From assembly GCF_029968035.1 (NCBI RefSeq), contig NZ_JASCIQ010000010.1:62001-126000 (forward strand): a stretch of 64,000 bases of DNA, read 5' to 3'. This DNA comes from Streptomyces cavernicola (lineage in GTDB: Bacteria > Actinomycetota > Actinomycetes > Streptomycetales > Streptomycetaceae). Shown here in pieces: positions 33,228 to 42,458 of the stretch (positions are counted from its first letter, which is position 1; each line of letters opens with the position of its first letter). The notes beneath the pieces are model-generated. The model had not been told where the DNA came from. It did no database searches and saw only the letters and a program-made list of their open reading frames with translations. The translations under genes and the position numbers were made by a program.

Positions 33228-36200
33228 GTGCGGGGCTACGAACGCCAGGACAACTCGCGGGCTGAGACCGGCCGGACCGACAGTCTCTCGCGGTTCGAGG
33301 CCGAGATGGATCGGCTGAAGACCGAGCGGGAGAAGGCCGTTCAGCACGCCGAGGACCTCGGCTACCAGGTCGAGGTGCTGCGCGCCAAGCTGCACGAGGC
33401 ACGCCGCAGCCTCGCGTCCCGTCCTGCCTACGACACCGCCGATCTCGGTTACCAGGCCGAGCAGTTGCTGCGGAACGCCCAGATCCAGGCCGACCAGCTG
33501 CGCGCCGACGCGGAGCGCGAACTGCGGGACGCCCGCGCCCAGACCCAGCGCATCCTGCAGGAGCACGCCGAGCAACAGGCCCGCCTGCAGGCCGAGCTGC
33601 ACTCCGAGGCCGTGTCCCGGCGCCAGCAGCTCGACCAGGAGCTCAACGAGCGCCGCCAGACCGTCGAGTCGCACGTCAACGAGAACGTGGCCTGGGCCGA
33701 GCAGCTCCGGGCCCGCTCCGAGCAGCAGGCCCGCCGCCTCGTCGACGAGTCGCGTACGGAGGCCGAGCAGGCGCTTGCCGCCGCCCGCGCCGAGGCCGAG
33801 CGGCTCACCACCGAGGCACGGCAGCGCCTCACCAGCGAGGCCGAGGCCGGCCGGGCCGAGGCCGAGACGATCCTGCGCCGGGCCCGCGCCGAGGCCGAGC
33901 GCCTCCTGAACGCCGCGTCGACGCAGGCCCAGGAGGCCGCCGACCACGCCGAACAGCTGCGTTCGACGACGGCGACCGAGAGCGAGCAGGCCCGCCGCCA
34001 GTCCGCCGAGCTGAACCGCACCGCCGAGCAGCGGATGACCGAGGCCGAGACGGCGCTGCGCGAGGCGCGGGCCGAGGCGGAGAAGGTCGTCGCCGAGGCC
34101 ACCGAGTCCGCGTCGAAGGCCCTGGCCACCGCGGAGGCCACCAACGAGCAGCGCACGCGTACGGCCAAGGAGCAGGTGGCCCGGCTCGTCGGCGAGGCGA
34201 CCAAGGAGTCCGAGGCCGCCAAGGAGGAGGCCGCGCAGGCCCTCGCCGACGCCCGCGCCGAGGGCGAGAAACTGATCGCCGAGGCCGCCGAGAAGGCTCG
34301 TACGATCACGGCCGAGGAGACCGCGACGCAGCTGGCCGCGGCCGCGCGCAGCGCCGAGGAGGCGCTCAACAAGGCCGCGGAGGACGCCAAGAAGACCACC
34401 AAGGCCGCGAGCGACGAGGCGGAGCGGATCCGCAGCGAGGCCGAGGCCGAGGCGGACCGCCTGCGCGCCGAGGCGCACGACATCGCGGAGGAGCTCAAGG
34501 GCGCCGCGAAGGACGACACCAAGGAGTACCGCGCCAAGACGGTCGAGCTGCAGGAGGAGGCGCGCAGGCTGCGCGGCGAGGCCGAGCAGCTGCGGGCCGA
34601 GGCGGTCTCCGAGGGCGAGAAGATCCGCGCCGAGGCCCGGCGCGAGGCGGTGCAGAAGATCGAGGAGGCCGCGGCCTCCGCCGAGGAGCTGCTCACCAAG
34701 GCGCGCGGCGACGCCGAGGAGCTGCGCACCGCGGCCAGCGCGGACGCCGAGAAGGTCCGTACCGAGGCCATCGAGCGCGCGACGTCGTTGCGCAAGCAGG
34801 CCGAGGAGACCCTGGAGCGCACCCGCGCCGAGGCCGAGCGGCACCGCGACGAGGCCCAGGAGCAGGCCGAGGCCACCAAATCGGAGGCCGAGGAGGCCGC
34901 GCGGCAGCTGCGCCAGGAGGCCGACGAGGCGATCGAGCGCCGACAGGCCGAGGCCGCCGAGGAGTTGACGCGGCTTCGCACCGAGGCCGAGGAGCGCCTC
35001 AGCTCGGCGGAGACGGCGCTGCAGGACGCCCGTACCGAGGCCGAGCGGATCCGGCGCGAGGCCGCGGACGAGACGGAGCGGCTGCGCACCGAGGCCGCCG
35101 AGCGCGTGCGCACGCTGCAGGCGCAGGCCGAGAAGGAGGCCGAGCGACTGCGTGACGAGGCGGCCGCGGAGGCCTCCCAGTCGCGGGCCGAGGGCGAGGC
35201 CGTCGCCGTACGCCTGCGCAGTGAGGCCGCGACGGAGGCCGAGCGGCTCAAGGCCGAGGCGCAGGAGACCGCGGACCGGGTGCGCGCGGAGGCCGCGGCC
35301 GCCGCCGAGCGGGTCTCCACGGAGGCGGCCGAGGCGCTGTCCGCCGCCCAGGAGGAGGCCGCGCGGCGCCGCCGGGAGGCCGAGGAGCTGCTCAACTCGG
35401 CGCGTACGGAGGCCGATCAGGAGCGGGAGCGGGCCCGCGAGCAGAGCGAGGAGCTGCTCGCCGCGGCGCGCAAGCGGGTCGAGGAGGCACAGGCCGAGGC
35501 GCATCGCCTGGTCGAGGAGGCGGACCAGCGGGCCGGCGATCTGGTCGCCGCGGCCGAGCTGACGGCGCAGCAGGTGCGGGACTCCGTGGCCGGTCTGCAC
35601 GAGCAGGCGCAGGAGGAGATCACCGGCCTGCGCTCGGCCGCCGAGCACGCCGCGGAGCGCACGCGCGGCGAGGCCACCGAGGAGGCGGAGCGGGTCCGCT
35701 CGGACGCGTACGCGGAGCGGGAGCGCGCGGCCGAGGACGCGGCGCGGCTGCGGCGTGAGGCCCAGGAGGAGACGGACGCCGCCAAGTCCCTTGCGGAGCG
35801 CACGGTTTCGGAGGCGCTCGCGGAGGCCGAGCGGCTCAAGTCGGAGGCGACGGAGCACGCGCAGCGGGCGCGTACGGAGGCGTCCGAGCGGCTCTCCACG
35901 GCCGAGCAGGACGCTTCGCGCACGCGCGCCGAGGCCCGCGACGACGCCAACCGGATCCGTACGGACGCGGCGGAGCAGGCCGACCGCCTGATCGGCGAGG
36001 CCAGTTCGGAGGCCGAGCGGCTGCAGTCGGAGACGCAGGCCGCGGCGGAGCAGCTGCGCACGGAGACGCAGGCCGCCGCCGACCAGCTGCGTACGGAGAC
36101 CGAGGCCGCGGCCGAGCAGTTGCGGGCCGAAAGCCAGGCCGCGGCGGACCAACTGCGCGCAGAGACCCGCGCGGAGGCGGACCGTCAGCTGGCCGAGGCG

Positions 36201-37202
36201 AGCGGCGAGGCGGAGCGGCTGCGCGCGGAGGCGGCGGAGACGGTCGGCTCGGCGCAGCAGCACGCGGAGCGGATCCGCAGCGAGGCCGAGCGGGTCAAGG
36301 CGGAGGCCGCCGCGGAGGCGGAGCGGCTGCGCGCCGAGGCGCAGGCCGAGGCGGAGAAGACGCGCGACGAGGCCCGCGCGGACGCCAACAAGCGTCGTAC
36401 GGAGGCCGCCGAGCAGGTCGACAAGCTGATCACGGAGTCGACGGCCGAGGCGGAGAAGCTGACGGCCAAGGCGCGCGAGAAGGCGCTGAAGACGACGGCG
36501 GACGCGGAGACGCAGGCGGACACGATGGTCGGCGCTGCCCGCAACGAGGCGGAGCGCCTGGTCTCCGAGGCGCGTACGGAAGGCCACTCGATGGTCGAGA
36601 AGGCGCGTACGGACGCGGACGAACTCCTCGTCGGCGCACGCCGGGACGCGACCCAGATCCGGGACCGCGCCGAGGAGCTGCGCGAGCGGGTCACCGGCGA
36701 GATCGAGGAGCTGCACGAGCGGGCGCGGCGCGAGTCGGCGGAGCAGATGAAATCTGCGGGAGAACGCTGTGACGCCCTGGTGAAGGCGGCCGAGGAACAG
36801 TTGGCCGAGGCGCAGGCGAAGGCCAAGGAGCTGCGGGCGGACGCCGATTCGGAGGCGAGCAAGGTGCGCATCTCCGCCGTGAAGAAGGCGGAGGGGCTCA
36901 TCAAGGAGGCCGAGCAGCGGAAGGCCGAGGCCGTGCGGGAGGCCGAGCGCGTCAAGTCGGAGGCCGAGCGCGAGGCGGCGCGGCTCGTCGAGGAGGGGCA
37001 GCGCGAGTTGGACGTCCTGGTGCGCAGGCGCGAGGACATCAACGCCGAAATCTCCCGCGTTCAGGACGTCTTGGAAGCCCTGGAGTCCTTCGAGGTGCCC
37101 TCGGCGGGCGGCGGCGGGAAGGCGGGCGGCGGCTCCGGCGGCGTCAAGGCCGGTGCGACGGTCGGGGCCCCTCGTTCGGGTGGGAAGTCGTCCGAGAACT
37201 AG
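33228..37202 (+). CDS. scy: Polarisome coiled-coil protein Scy
   Basis: This is a 1324-residue protein, almost entirely coiled coil after residue 20, close to the 1326 residues of S. coelicolor Scy. Scy assembles at hyphal tips, recruits DivIVA and FilP, and controls polarity. The conserved N-terminus is visible (SRFEAEMDRLKTEREKAVQH, VEVLRAKLHEARR), followed by long Ala/Glu/Arg-rich hendecad repeats, including a nearly iterated QAAADQLRTET series around residues 940-990. The C-terminus is Gly-rich. GTG 33228 gives the family length; AAGGA lies 12 bases upstream, which is rather far. filP follows in the same direction. The repetitive codons generate a huge antisense open frame that is not a gene. 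Confidence 0.93.
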   Translation: MRGYERQDNSRAETGRTDSLSRFEAEMDRLKTEREKAVQHAEDLGYQVEVLRAKLHEARRSLASRPAYDTADLGYQAEQLLRNAQIQADQLRADAERELRDARAQTQRILQEHAEQQARLQAELHSEAVSRRQQLDQELNERRQTVESHVNENVAWAEQLRARSEQQARRLVDESRTEAEQALAAARAEAERLTTEARQRLTSEAEAGRAEAETILRRARAEAERLLNAASTQAQEAADHAEQLRSTTATESEQARRQSAELNRTAEQRMTEAETALREARAEAEKVVAEATESASKALATAEATNEQRTRTAKEQVARLVGEATKESEAAKEEAAQALADARAEGEKLIAEAAEKARTITAEETATQLAAAARSAEEALNKAAEDAKKTTKAASDEAERIRSEAEAEADRLRAEAHDIAEELKGAAKDDTKEYRAKTVELQEEARRLRGEAEQLRAEAVSEGEKIRAEARREAVQKIEEAAASAEELLTKARGDAEELRTAASADAEKVRTEAIERATSLRKQAEETLERTRAEAERHRDEAQEQAEATKSEAEEAARQLRQEADEAIERRQAEAAEELTRLRTEAEERLSSAETALQDARTEAERIRREAADETERLRTEAAERVRTLQAQAEKEAERLRDEAAAEASQSRAEGEAVAVRLRSEAATEAERLKAEAQETADRVRAEAAAAAERVSTEAAEALSAAQEEAARRRREAEELLNSARTEADQERERAREQSEELLAAARKRVEEAQAEAHRLVEEADQRAGDLVAAAELTAQQVRDSVAGLHEQAQEEITGLRSAAEHAAERTRGEATEEAERVRSDAYAERERAAEDAARLRREAQEETDAAKSLAERTVSEALAEAERLKSEATEHAQRARTEASERLSTAEQDASRTRAEARDDANRIRTDAAEQADRLIGEASSEAERLQSETQAAAEQLRTETQAAADQLRTETEAAAEQLRAESQAAADQLRAETRAEADRQLAEASGEAERLRAEAAETVGSAQQHAERIRSEAERVKAEAAAEAERLRAEAQAEAEKTRDEARADANKRRTEAAEQVDKLITESTAEAEKLTAKAREKALKTTADAETQADTMVGAARNEAERLVSEARTEGHSMVEKARTDADELLVGARRDATQIRDRAEELRERVTGEIEELHERARRESAEQMKSAGERCDALVKAAEEQLAEAQAKAKELRADADSEASKVRISAVKKAEGLIKEAEQRKAEAVREAERVKSEAEREAARLVEEGQRELDVLVRRREDINAEISRVQDVLEALESFEVPSAGGGGKAGGGSGGVKAGATVGAPRSGGKSSEN

Positions 37203-37339
37203 CCGGAACGCCATCTTCCGTGCTCGGCAAGGGTGTTGGGGCACCCCGCTGGCAAGCCGTCCGGCCATGAGCCACCCAAAAGGGGTGTCATTCTCCAGAT
37301 CAAACGGGCAACTGCTCGATGACACGCCGCTTCGACCCC

Positions 37340-37345
37340 TAGGAT
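37340..37345 (+). promoter_or_regulatory. Probable filP promoter -10 box (TAGGAT)
   Basis: TAGGAT lies 41 bases before the filP ATG, followed by TCCTCCTAAC, which would be at or just after the start site. The same GGAT(A)TCCTCCTAAC string occurs upstream of the ABC ATPase at 41142. The -35 assignment is unclear. Confidence 0.4.
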
Positions 37346-37385
37346 TCCTCCTAACACCTCACCGGTCTCAGTTGACAGGAACCCC

Positions 37386-38324
37386 ATGAGCGACACTTCC
37401 CCCTACGGCTTCGAGCTTGTGCGGCGTGGGTACGACCGCGCTCAGGTGGACGAACGTATCTCCAAGCTCGTCTCCGACCGTGACTCCGCTCTCGCTCGTA
37501 TCACTGCTCTGGAAAAGCGCATCGAGGAGCTCCACCTCGAGACGCAGAACGCCCAGGCGCAGGTGAACGACGCGGAGCCGTCGTACGCCGGCCTCGGCGC
37601 CCGCGTCGAGAAGATCCTCCGGCTCGCCGAGGAGGAGGCCAAGGACCTGCGCGAGGAGGCCCGTCGGGCCGCCGAGCAGCACCGCGAGCTCGCCGAGTCC
37701 GCCGCCCAGCAGGTGCGCAACGACGCCGAGGCGTTCGCCGCCGAGCGCAAGGCCAAGGCCGAGGACGAGGGCGTCCGGATCGTCGAGAAGGCCAAGGGCG
37801 AGGCGAACGCGCTGCGCACCGAGGCCCAGAAGGACGCGCAGTCCAAGCGCGAAGAGGCGGACGCGCTCTTCGAGGAGACCCGCGCCAAGGCCGCGCAGGC
37901 CGCCGCCGACTTCGAGACCAACCTCGCCAAGCGCCGCGAGCAGTCCGAGCGCGACCTGGCCTCGCGTCAGGCCAAGGCCGAGAAGCGCCTCGCCGAGATC
38001 GAGCACCGCGCCGAGCAGCTGCGCCTGGAGGCCGAGAAGCTGCGTACGGACGCGGAGCGTCGCGCGCGCCAGACGGTGGAGACCGCGCAGCGTCAGGCCG
38101 AGGACATCGTGGCGGACGCCAACGCCAAGGCCGACCGCATCCGCAGCGAATCCGAGCGCGAGCTGGCGGCCCTGACCAACCGTCGCGACTCGATCAACGC
38201 GCAGCTGACCAACGTGCGCGAGATGCTGGCCACCCTCACCGGTGCCGCCGTGGCCGCGCAGGCCGCGCCCGGCGGCGAGGAGGAGCCGGTCAGCCGCGGT
38301 GTTCCCGCGCAGCAGACCCGGTGA
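37386..38324 (+). CDS. filP: Intermediate-filament-like protein FilP
   Basis: This is a 312-residue coiled-coil protein that self-assembles into cytoskeletal networks and gives hyphae stiffness. It has the DivIVA-related start YGFELVRRGYDRAQVDERIS, long heptad/hendecad coiled coil from about residue 25 to 285, and a short Gly/Ala-rich end. Length matches S. coelicolor FilP (310). It follows scy after 183 bases with its own probable promoter; CAGGAA serves as ribosome binding site. A rho-independent terminator lies 38 bases downstream. Confidence 0.94.
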   Translation: MSDTSPYGFELVRRGYDRAQVDERISKLVSDRDSALARITALEKRIEELHLETQNAQAQVNDAEPSYAGLGARVEKILRLAEEEAKDLREEARRAAEQHRELAESAAQQVRNDAEAFAAERKAKAEDEGVRIVEKAKGEANALRTEAQKDAQSKREEADALFEETRAKAAQAAADFETNLAKRREQSERDLASRQAKAEKRLAEIEHRAEQLRLEAEKLRTDAERRARQTVETAQRQAEDIVADANAKADRIRSESERELAALTNRRDSINAQLTNVREMLATLTGAAVAAQAAPGGEEEPVSRGVPAQQTR

Positions 38325-38361
38325 TCGCACGGCTGCTGCCGTGATGCGCTGAGCCGGAGCG

Positions 38362-38391
38362 AGCCCCCTGTCACTCAAGTGGCAGGGGGCT
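38362..38391 (+). terminator. Rho-independent-type terminator after filP
   Basis: AGCCCCCTG pairs perfectly with CAGGGGGCT, and the stem continues by a wobble pair and CACT/AGTG to a 2-base loop. A pyrimidine/T-rich run (TTCTCCCGTTTT) follows. It separates filP from the ABC genes. Confidence 0.82.
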
Positions 38392-38414
38392 TTCTCCCGT
38401 TTTAGCGTGGCCGC

Positions 38415-39395
38415 ATGATCGAGCTCGAGGGCCTGACGAAGCGGTTCGGGGAGAAGGTCGCGGTCAACCACCTCACCTTCACCGTCAGACCCGGCGTCGT
38501 CACCGGCTTCCTCGGGCCCAACGGCGCGGGCAAGTCGACCACGATGCGGATGATGCTGGGCCTGGACCGGCCCACGGCGGGCGATGTGCGGATCGACGGC
38601 CGGCACTACGACCAGATCCGGCACCCGCTCAAGTACATCGGCGCCCTCCTCGACGCCAAGGCCATGCACGGCGGGCGCAGCGCCTTCAACCACCTGCTGT
38701 GCCTGGCGCAGTCCAACGGCATCCCGAAGTCGCGGGTGGCCGAGGTGCTCGACACGGTCGGCCTGACCGCCGTCGCGAAGAAGAAGGCCAAGGGCTTCTC
38801 GCTCGGCATGGGGCAGCGGCTCGGCATCGCGGGCGCGCTGCTCGGGGACCCGCAGATCCTGATGTTCGACGAGCCGGTCAACGGCCTCGACCCCGAGGGC
38901 ATCCACTGGATCCGGAATCTGATGAAGGGGCTCGCGGCGCAGGGCCGTACGGTCTTCGTCTCCTCGCATCTGATGTCCGAAATGGCGCTCACCGCCGACC
39001 ACTTGGTCGTCATCGGCCAGGGCCGTCTCCTCGCGGACACCTCGATGGCCGACTTCATCCGGCAGAACTCCCGGTCGTACGTACGGCTGCGCTCACCGCA
39101 GCAGGAACGGCTCAGGGACGTCCTGCGGCAGGCCGGGATCCCCGCTGTCGAGGCCGGAAACGGAACCCTGGAGGTGGACGGCGCGCGGTCGGAGCAGGTC
39201 GGTGAGCTGGCCGCCGAGCACCATCTCGTCCTCCATGAACTCAGCCCGCAGCAGGCGTCCCTGGAGGAGGCGTTCATGCAGTTGACCGCCGAGTCGGTGG
39301 AGTACCACGCGCATTCCGAGACGGGGCCGCCGGACACCAACGGGTGGGGCGAGCAGTGGGCACGGCAGCAGCGGCGGACGAAGGCGGGGAGTTGA
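38415..39395 (+). CDS. ABC transporter ATP-binding protein (ABC-2 exporter module 1)
   Basis: This is a 326-residue nucleotide-binding protein. It has Walker A GPNGAGKSTTMRMMLGLDRP, signature SLGMGQRLGIAGALLGDP (an SxGxxQ variant), Walker B ILMFDEPVNGLDPEGI and switch VFVSSHLMSEM. The C-terminal domain resembles bacitracin/lantibiotic-exporter (BcrA-like) ATPases. The ATG has a near-absent ribosome binding site, and TAGCGT lies 6 bases upstream, suggesting a leaderless message. The permease gene follows after 4 bases. Substrate unknown. Confidence 0.93.
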   Translation: MIELEGLTKRFGEKVAVNHLTFTVRPGVVTGFLGPNGAGKSTTMRMMLGLDRPTAGDVRIDGRHYDQIRHPLKYIGALLDAKAMHGGRSAFNHLLCLAQSNGIPKSRVAEVLDTVGLTAVAKKKAKGFSLGMGQRLGIAGALLGDPQILMFDEPVNGLDPEGIHWIRNLMKGLAAQGRTVFVSSHLMSEMALTADHLVVIGQGRLLADTSMADFIRQNSRSYVRLRSPQQERLRDVLRQAGIPAVEAGNGTLEVDGARSEQVGELAAEHHLVLHELSPQQASLEEAFMQLTAESVEYHAHSETGPPDTNGWGEQWARQQRRTKAGS

Positions 39396-39399
39396 GCGG

Positions 39400-40170
39400 A
39401 TGTCCTCGGGACGCGTACTCAAGTCGGAGTGGACCAAGATCCGTTCGGTGGCGTCGACGGTGTGGACCCTCGGCCTCGCCGTCGTCGTGACGATCGGGCT
39501 CGGCCTGCTCATCTCGATCCTCGCCAAGAACGACTTCGCCGACATGAACGCCCGTGACCGGCTCACCTTCGACCCGACCGCGATCAGCTTCGCGGGCATG
39601 GGGCTCGGGCAGCTGGCGATGATCGTGTTCGGGGTGCTCGTGGTGTCGAACGAGTACAGCACCGGGATGATCCGCACCTCGCTCGCGGCGGTGCCGCAGC
39701 GGGCGGCGTTCCTGTTCAGCAAGATCGCGGTGGCCACGGGGCTCGCCCTCGTGGTGGCCATGGCGACCAGCTTCATCACGTTCTTCGTCGGCCAGGCCGC
39801 GATGGGCGACCAGCGGGCGGCGCTCGGCGACCCCGGGGTGCTGCGGGCGGTGATCGGCGGCGGGCTCTACATGACGCTGATCGCGGTCTTCTCCATGGGC
39901 GTCGCCGCGATGCTGCGCAGCCCGATGCTGTCGCTCGGCATCCTCATGCCGTTCTTCTTCCTGGTCTCCAGCATCCTCGGCAACGTCTCGGCCACGAAGA
40001 AGATCGGCCAGTTCCTGCCGGACCAGGCGGGCCAGAAGATCATGCAGGTGGTCAGCCCGCTGGACGACGACACTCCGTACGGGCCGTGGGGCGGGTTGGC
40101 GATCATGGTGGGGTGGGTGGCCGTCGCCGTCTTGGGCGGGTATGTACTGCTCAAGCGGAGGGATGCGTAG
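39400..40170 (+). CDS. ABC-2 type permease (module 1)
   Basis: This is a 256-residue membrane protein with about six TM helices. The N-terminal VLKSEWTKIRSVASTVWTLG is the conserved cytosolic start of this permease group, followed by SNEYSTGMIRTSLAAVPQR. It partners the upstream ATPase as an exporter of unknown substrate and is paralogous to the permease at 42455-43456. Confidence 0.9.
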   Translation: MSSGRVLKSEWTKIRSVASTVWTLGLAVVVTIGLGLLISILAKNDFADMNARDRLTFDPTAISFAGMGLGQLAMIVFGVLVVSNEYSTGMIRTSLAAVPQRAAFLFSKIAVATGLALVVAMATSFITFFVGQAAMGDQRAALGDPGVLRAVIGGGLYMTLIAVFSMGVAAMLRSPMLSLGILMPFFFLVSSILGNVSATKKIGQFLPDQAGQKIMQVVSPLDDDTPYGPWGGLAIMVGWVAVAVLGGYVLLKRRDA

Positions 40171-40194
40171 GGGTTGCGTGGGGCGCCTACGGGG

Positions 40195-40280
40195 TTGCCT
40201 CTGATTGTTTCGTCGGCGGGTGCGGGCCGTCTCGGGCTGAGCGCGCAGTTCCCCGCGCCCCTTCGGGGCGCACCCGCTGA
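40195..40280 (-). repeat. Short inverted copy of the mosaic repeat core (block 4)
   Basis: GCGCAGTTCCCCGCGCCCC (40243-40261) is the reverse complement of the core found in the other blocks, followed by a CGCCCCTTCGGGGCG hairpin. It lies between two same-direction genes and is only a fragment. Confidence 0.7.
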
Positions 40281-40305
40281 GGCCGGTCGTCAGCAGGAGG
40301 CAGTC

Positions 40306-41121
40306 ATGGAAGGGCGGACTCTTCTCGAACTCGGGCTCGCCGTCGTGCCGTTCGAGGAGCCGTTGACGTATCCGGGGCGACCCGTGCCCTGGCCCGCCCT
40401 GCTGCGCGGGGACCGGCTGCTGCGGCTCGACGGCGCGGAGGGTCCCCTCGGTGCGCTGCGCGTCGAGCGCGGCGGGCCCCGGCTCGACCAGGTCCTGGAC
40501 GACCTGGAGCGCCGCCACCCCGTGCTCGCCGTCGGCTCCAACGCCTGCCCCGCCCAGGTCGCGTACAAGCTCAGACAGCGGTCCCTCGGCTCGGACGTGC
40601 CGATGATCCCGGTCCCGGTGCGCGGCATCGGCGTCGGGTGCTCCGCACATGTCGGGCGCGCCGGGTATGTGGCCGCCGCGCCCTACCCGGACCCGGACCG
40701 CAGCCGCACTCTCGTCCTCAGCTGGCTCGACGACGCGCAGCTGGCCGCCGTGGACGACACCGAGCTGCCGAACTACCGGCGCCGCTGGCTGGACGAGACG
40801 TACGTCATGGGCTCCGGGGCGTGGATCTACACCGGCGAGCGGGGCGTGCTCGCCGGGCCCGACGGGCTGCCGCTGGCCGCGGGCGAACAGGGCGCGCTGC
40901 TCGCCGGGCTGCTCGCGGCCTCGGCGGCGCTGCGCGCGCTGCTCGGGCCCGACGCGCGGTCCTGGGTGAAGGCGGCGCGGGCCGACGCGGCCGTGCGCGA
41001 CGAGGCCGCCCGGCTCTTCGCGGACGAGTGTCGGGTCATTCACCCGACTTGGCCGGAACCGTCAAGGCGTGGATATCCTCCTAACCCTTACGGGGGCGTG
41101 AGCACTGCCCCGACGACCTGA
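40306..41121 (+). CDS. Hypothetical protein between two ABC modules, with a VGSN motif
   Basis: I do not recognise this 271-residue soluble protein with certainty. It has HPVLAVGSNACPAQVAYKLR, whose GSN recalls the substrate-binding loop of gamma-glutamylcyclotransferase-like folds, then PVRGIGVGCSAHVGRAGYVA, YRRRWLDETYVMGSGAWIYT and an Ala-rich helix. No signal peptide or TM segment is evident. ATG 40306 has a strong AGGAGG. The 3' end seems to contain the promoter of the next ABC gene. A role tied to the flanking exporters is possible but unproven. Confidence 0.75.
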   Translation: MEGRTLLELGLAVVPFEEPLTYPGRPVPWPALLRGDRLLRLDGAEGPLGALRVERGGPRLDQVLDDLERRHPVLAVGSNACPAQVAYKLRQRSLGSDVPMIPVPVRGIGVGCSAHVGRAGYVAAAPYPDPDRSRTLVLSWLDDAQLAAVDDTELPNYRRRWLDETYVMGSGAWIYTGERGVLAGPDGLPLAAGEQGALLAGLLAASAALRALLGPDARSWVKAARADAAVRDEAARLFADECRVIHPTWPEPSRRGYPPNPYGGVSTAPTT

Positions 41122-41141
41122 CCACTCGATGGGTGCGGAGA

Positions 41142-42458
41142 ATGATCGAGGCAACCGGCCTGACCAAGCGCTACGGCGCGAAGACGGCCGTGTACAACCT
41201 TTCCTTCCAGGTCCGGCCGGGCACCGTCACCGGCTTCCTCGGGCCTAACGGCTCGGGCAAGTCCACGACGATGCGGATGATCCTCGGGCTCGACAACCCC
41301 ACGTCCGGGCGCGTCACGATCGCCGGACACCCCTACCGCAAGCTGCCGAACGCGCCCCGCCAGGTCGGTGCGCTGCTCGACGCCAAGGCGGTGCACGGCG
41401 GCCGGCACGCCCGCAACCACCTCCTCTCGCTCGCCCAGCTGTCCGGCATTCCGGCCAGCCGGGTCGACGAGGTACTCGGCGTCGTGGGCCTGCGGGACGT
41501 GGCGAAGAAGCGGTCCAACGGCTTCTCCCTCGGCATGGGGCAGCGGCTCGGCATCGCCGCCGCGCTCCTCGGCGACCCGCAGGTGCTGCTCTTCGACGAG
41601 CCGGTCAACGGCCTGGACCCGGAGGGCATCCTCTGGGTCAGGAACCTGATGAAGTCGCTCGCCGCCGAGGGCCGTACAGTCTTCGTCTCCTCGCACCTGA
41701 TGTCCGAAATGGCGCTGACCGCCGAGCACTTGATCGTGATCGGCCGCGGCCAGCTGCTCGCCGACATGAGCGTCCGCGAGTTCATCGCGGCCAACTCGGC
41801 GGGCTTCGCGCGCGTACGCACGCCCGAGACCGAGCCGGAGCAGCGCGAGAAGCTGACGTCGGCGCTGACCGAGGCGGGCGGCCAGGTACTGCCCGAGCAG
41901 GACGGCGCGCTGCGCGTCACGGGCCTGCCGCTGCCGCGCATCAGCGACCTCGCGCACGACGCGGACGTACGCCTGTGGGAGCTCTCGCCGCACCAGGCGT
42001 CCCTGGAAGAGGCGTACATGCGGCTCACGCAGGGCGCGGTGGACTACCGCTCCACGGCCGACCAGCTGGGCGGATTCCAGCAGCCGCAGGCCGCGGGCAT
42101 GCCGCCGGGGATGGCGCCGGGCATGGCGCCGCCGGTGCCGGTGCCGGGTCAGGACCAGCCGGGCTGGTACCCGCCGCCGGCCCCGCAGCAGGGCGGCCGG
42201 CCCAACCCGTACGCGGCTCAGCAGGGCCAGCCCCCGCAGGCTCAGCCTCCGCAGGCACAGGCGCCGGAGCACACGGCGATGCTGCGCACGCTGCCCGCCC
42301 CGCAGGAGCAGCAGGCGCCGGAGCACACGGCGATGCTCCGCAAGCTCCCCGAGCCGCAGCAGCCTCAGCCGGGACAGCAGGCCCAGCAGCCGCAGGCCCA
42401 GCCGCTTCCGCCCGCCGCAGAACCGACCAAGAGCGACGACGAGGACGCCACCCGATGA
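41142..42458 (+). CDS. ABC transporter ATP-binding protein (module 2) with Pro/Gln-rich tail
   Basis: This is a 438-residue paralogue of the ATPase at 38415. Walker A is GPNGSGKSTTMRMILGLDNP, the signature SLGMGQRLGIAAALLGDP, Walker B VLLFDEPVNGLDPEGI and the switch VFVSSHLMSEM. After about residue 305 it carries a long Pro/Gln/Ala-rich extension with two copies of EHTAMLR[T/K]LP. The partner permease begins with a similar extension containing a third copy. ATG 41142 aligns with the paralogue's start; a GTG at 41133 is an alternative. The stop overlaps the permease start (ATGA). Confidence 0.92.
   Translation: MIEATGLTKRYGAKTAVYNLSFQVRPGTVTGFLGPNGSGKSTTMRMILGLDNPTSGRVTIAGHPYRKLPNAPRQVGALLDAKAVHGGRHARNHLLSLAQLSGIPASRVDEVLGVVGLRDVAKKRSNGFSLGMGQRLGIAAALLGDPQVLLFDEPVNGLDPEGILWVRNLMKSLAAEGRTVFVSSHLMSEMALTAEHLIVIGRGQLLADMSVREFIAANSAGFARVRTPETEPEQREKLTSALTEAGGQVLPEQDGALRVTGLPLPRISDLAHDADVRLWELSPHQASLEEAYMRLTQGAVDYRSTADQLGGFQQPQAAGMPPGMAPGMAPPVPVPGQDQPGWYPPPAPQQGGRPNPYAAQQGQPPQAQPPQAQAPEHTAMLRTLPAPQEQQAPEHTAMLRKLPEPQQPQPGQQAQQPQAQPLPPAAEPTKSDDEDATR

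Noticed and set aside
32427-37325. Open frame of about 1630 codons antisense to scy
   Set aside because: It mirrors the Ala/Glu/Arg hendecad codons of Scy on the opposite strand, runs through the epimerase and intergenic DNA, and its Leu/Gly/Arg-only composition is typical of antisense shadows in high-GC coiled-coil genes.
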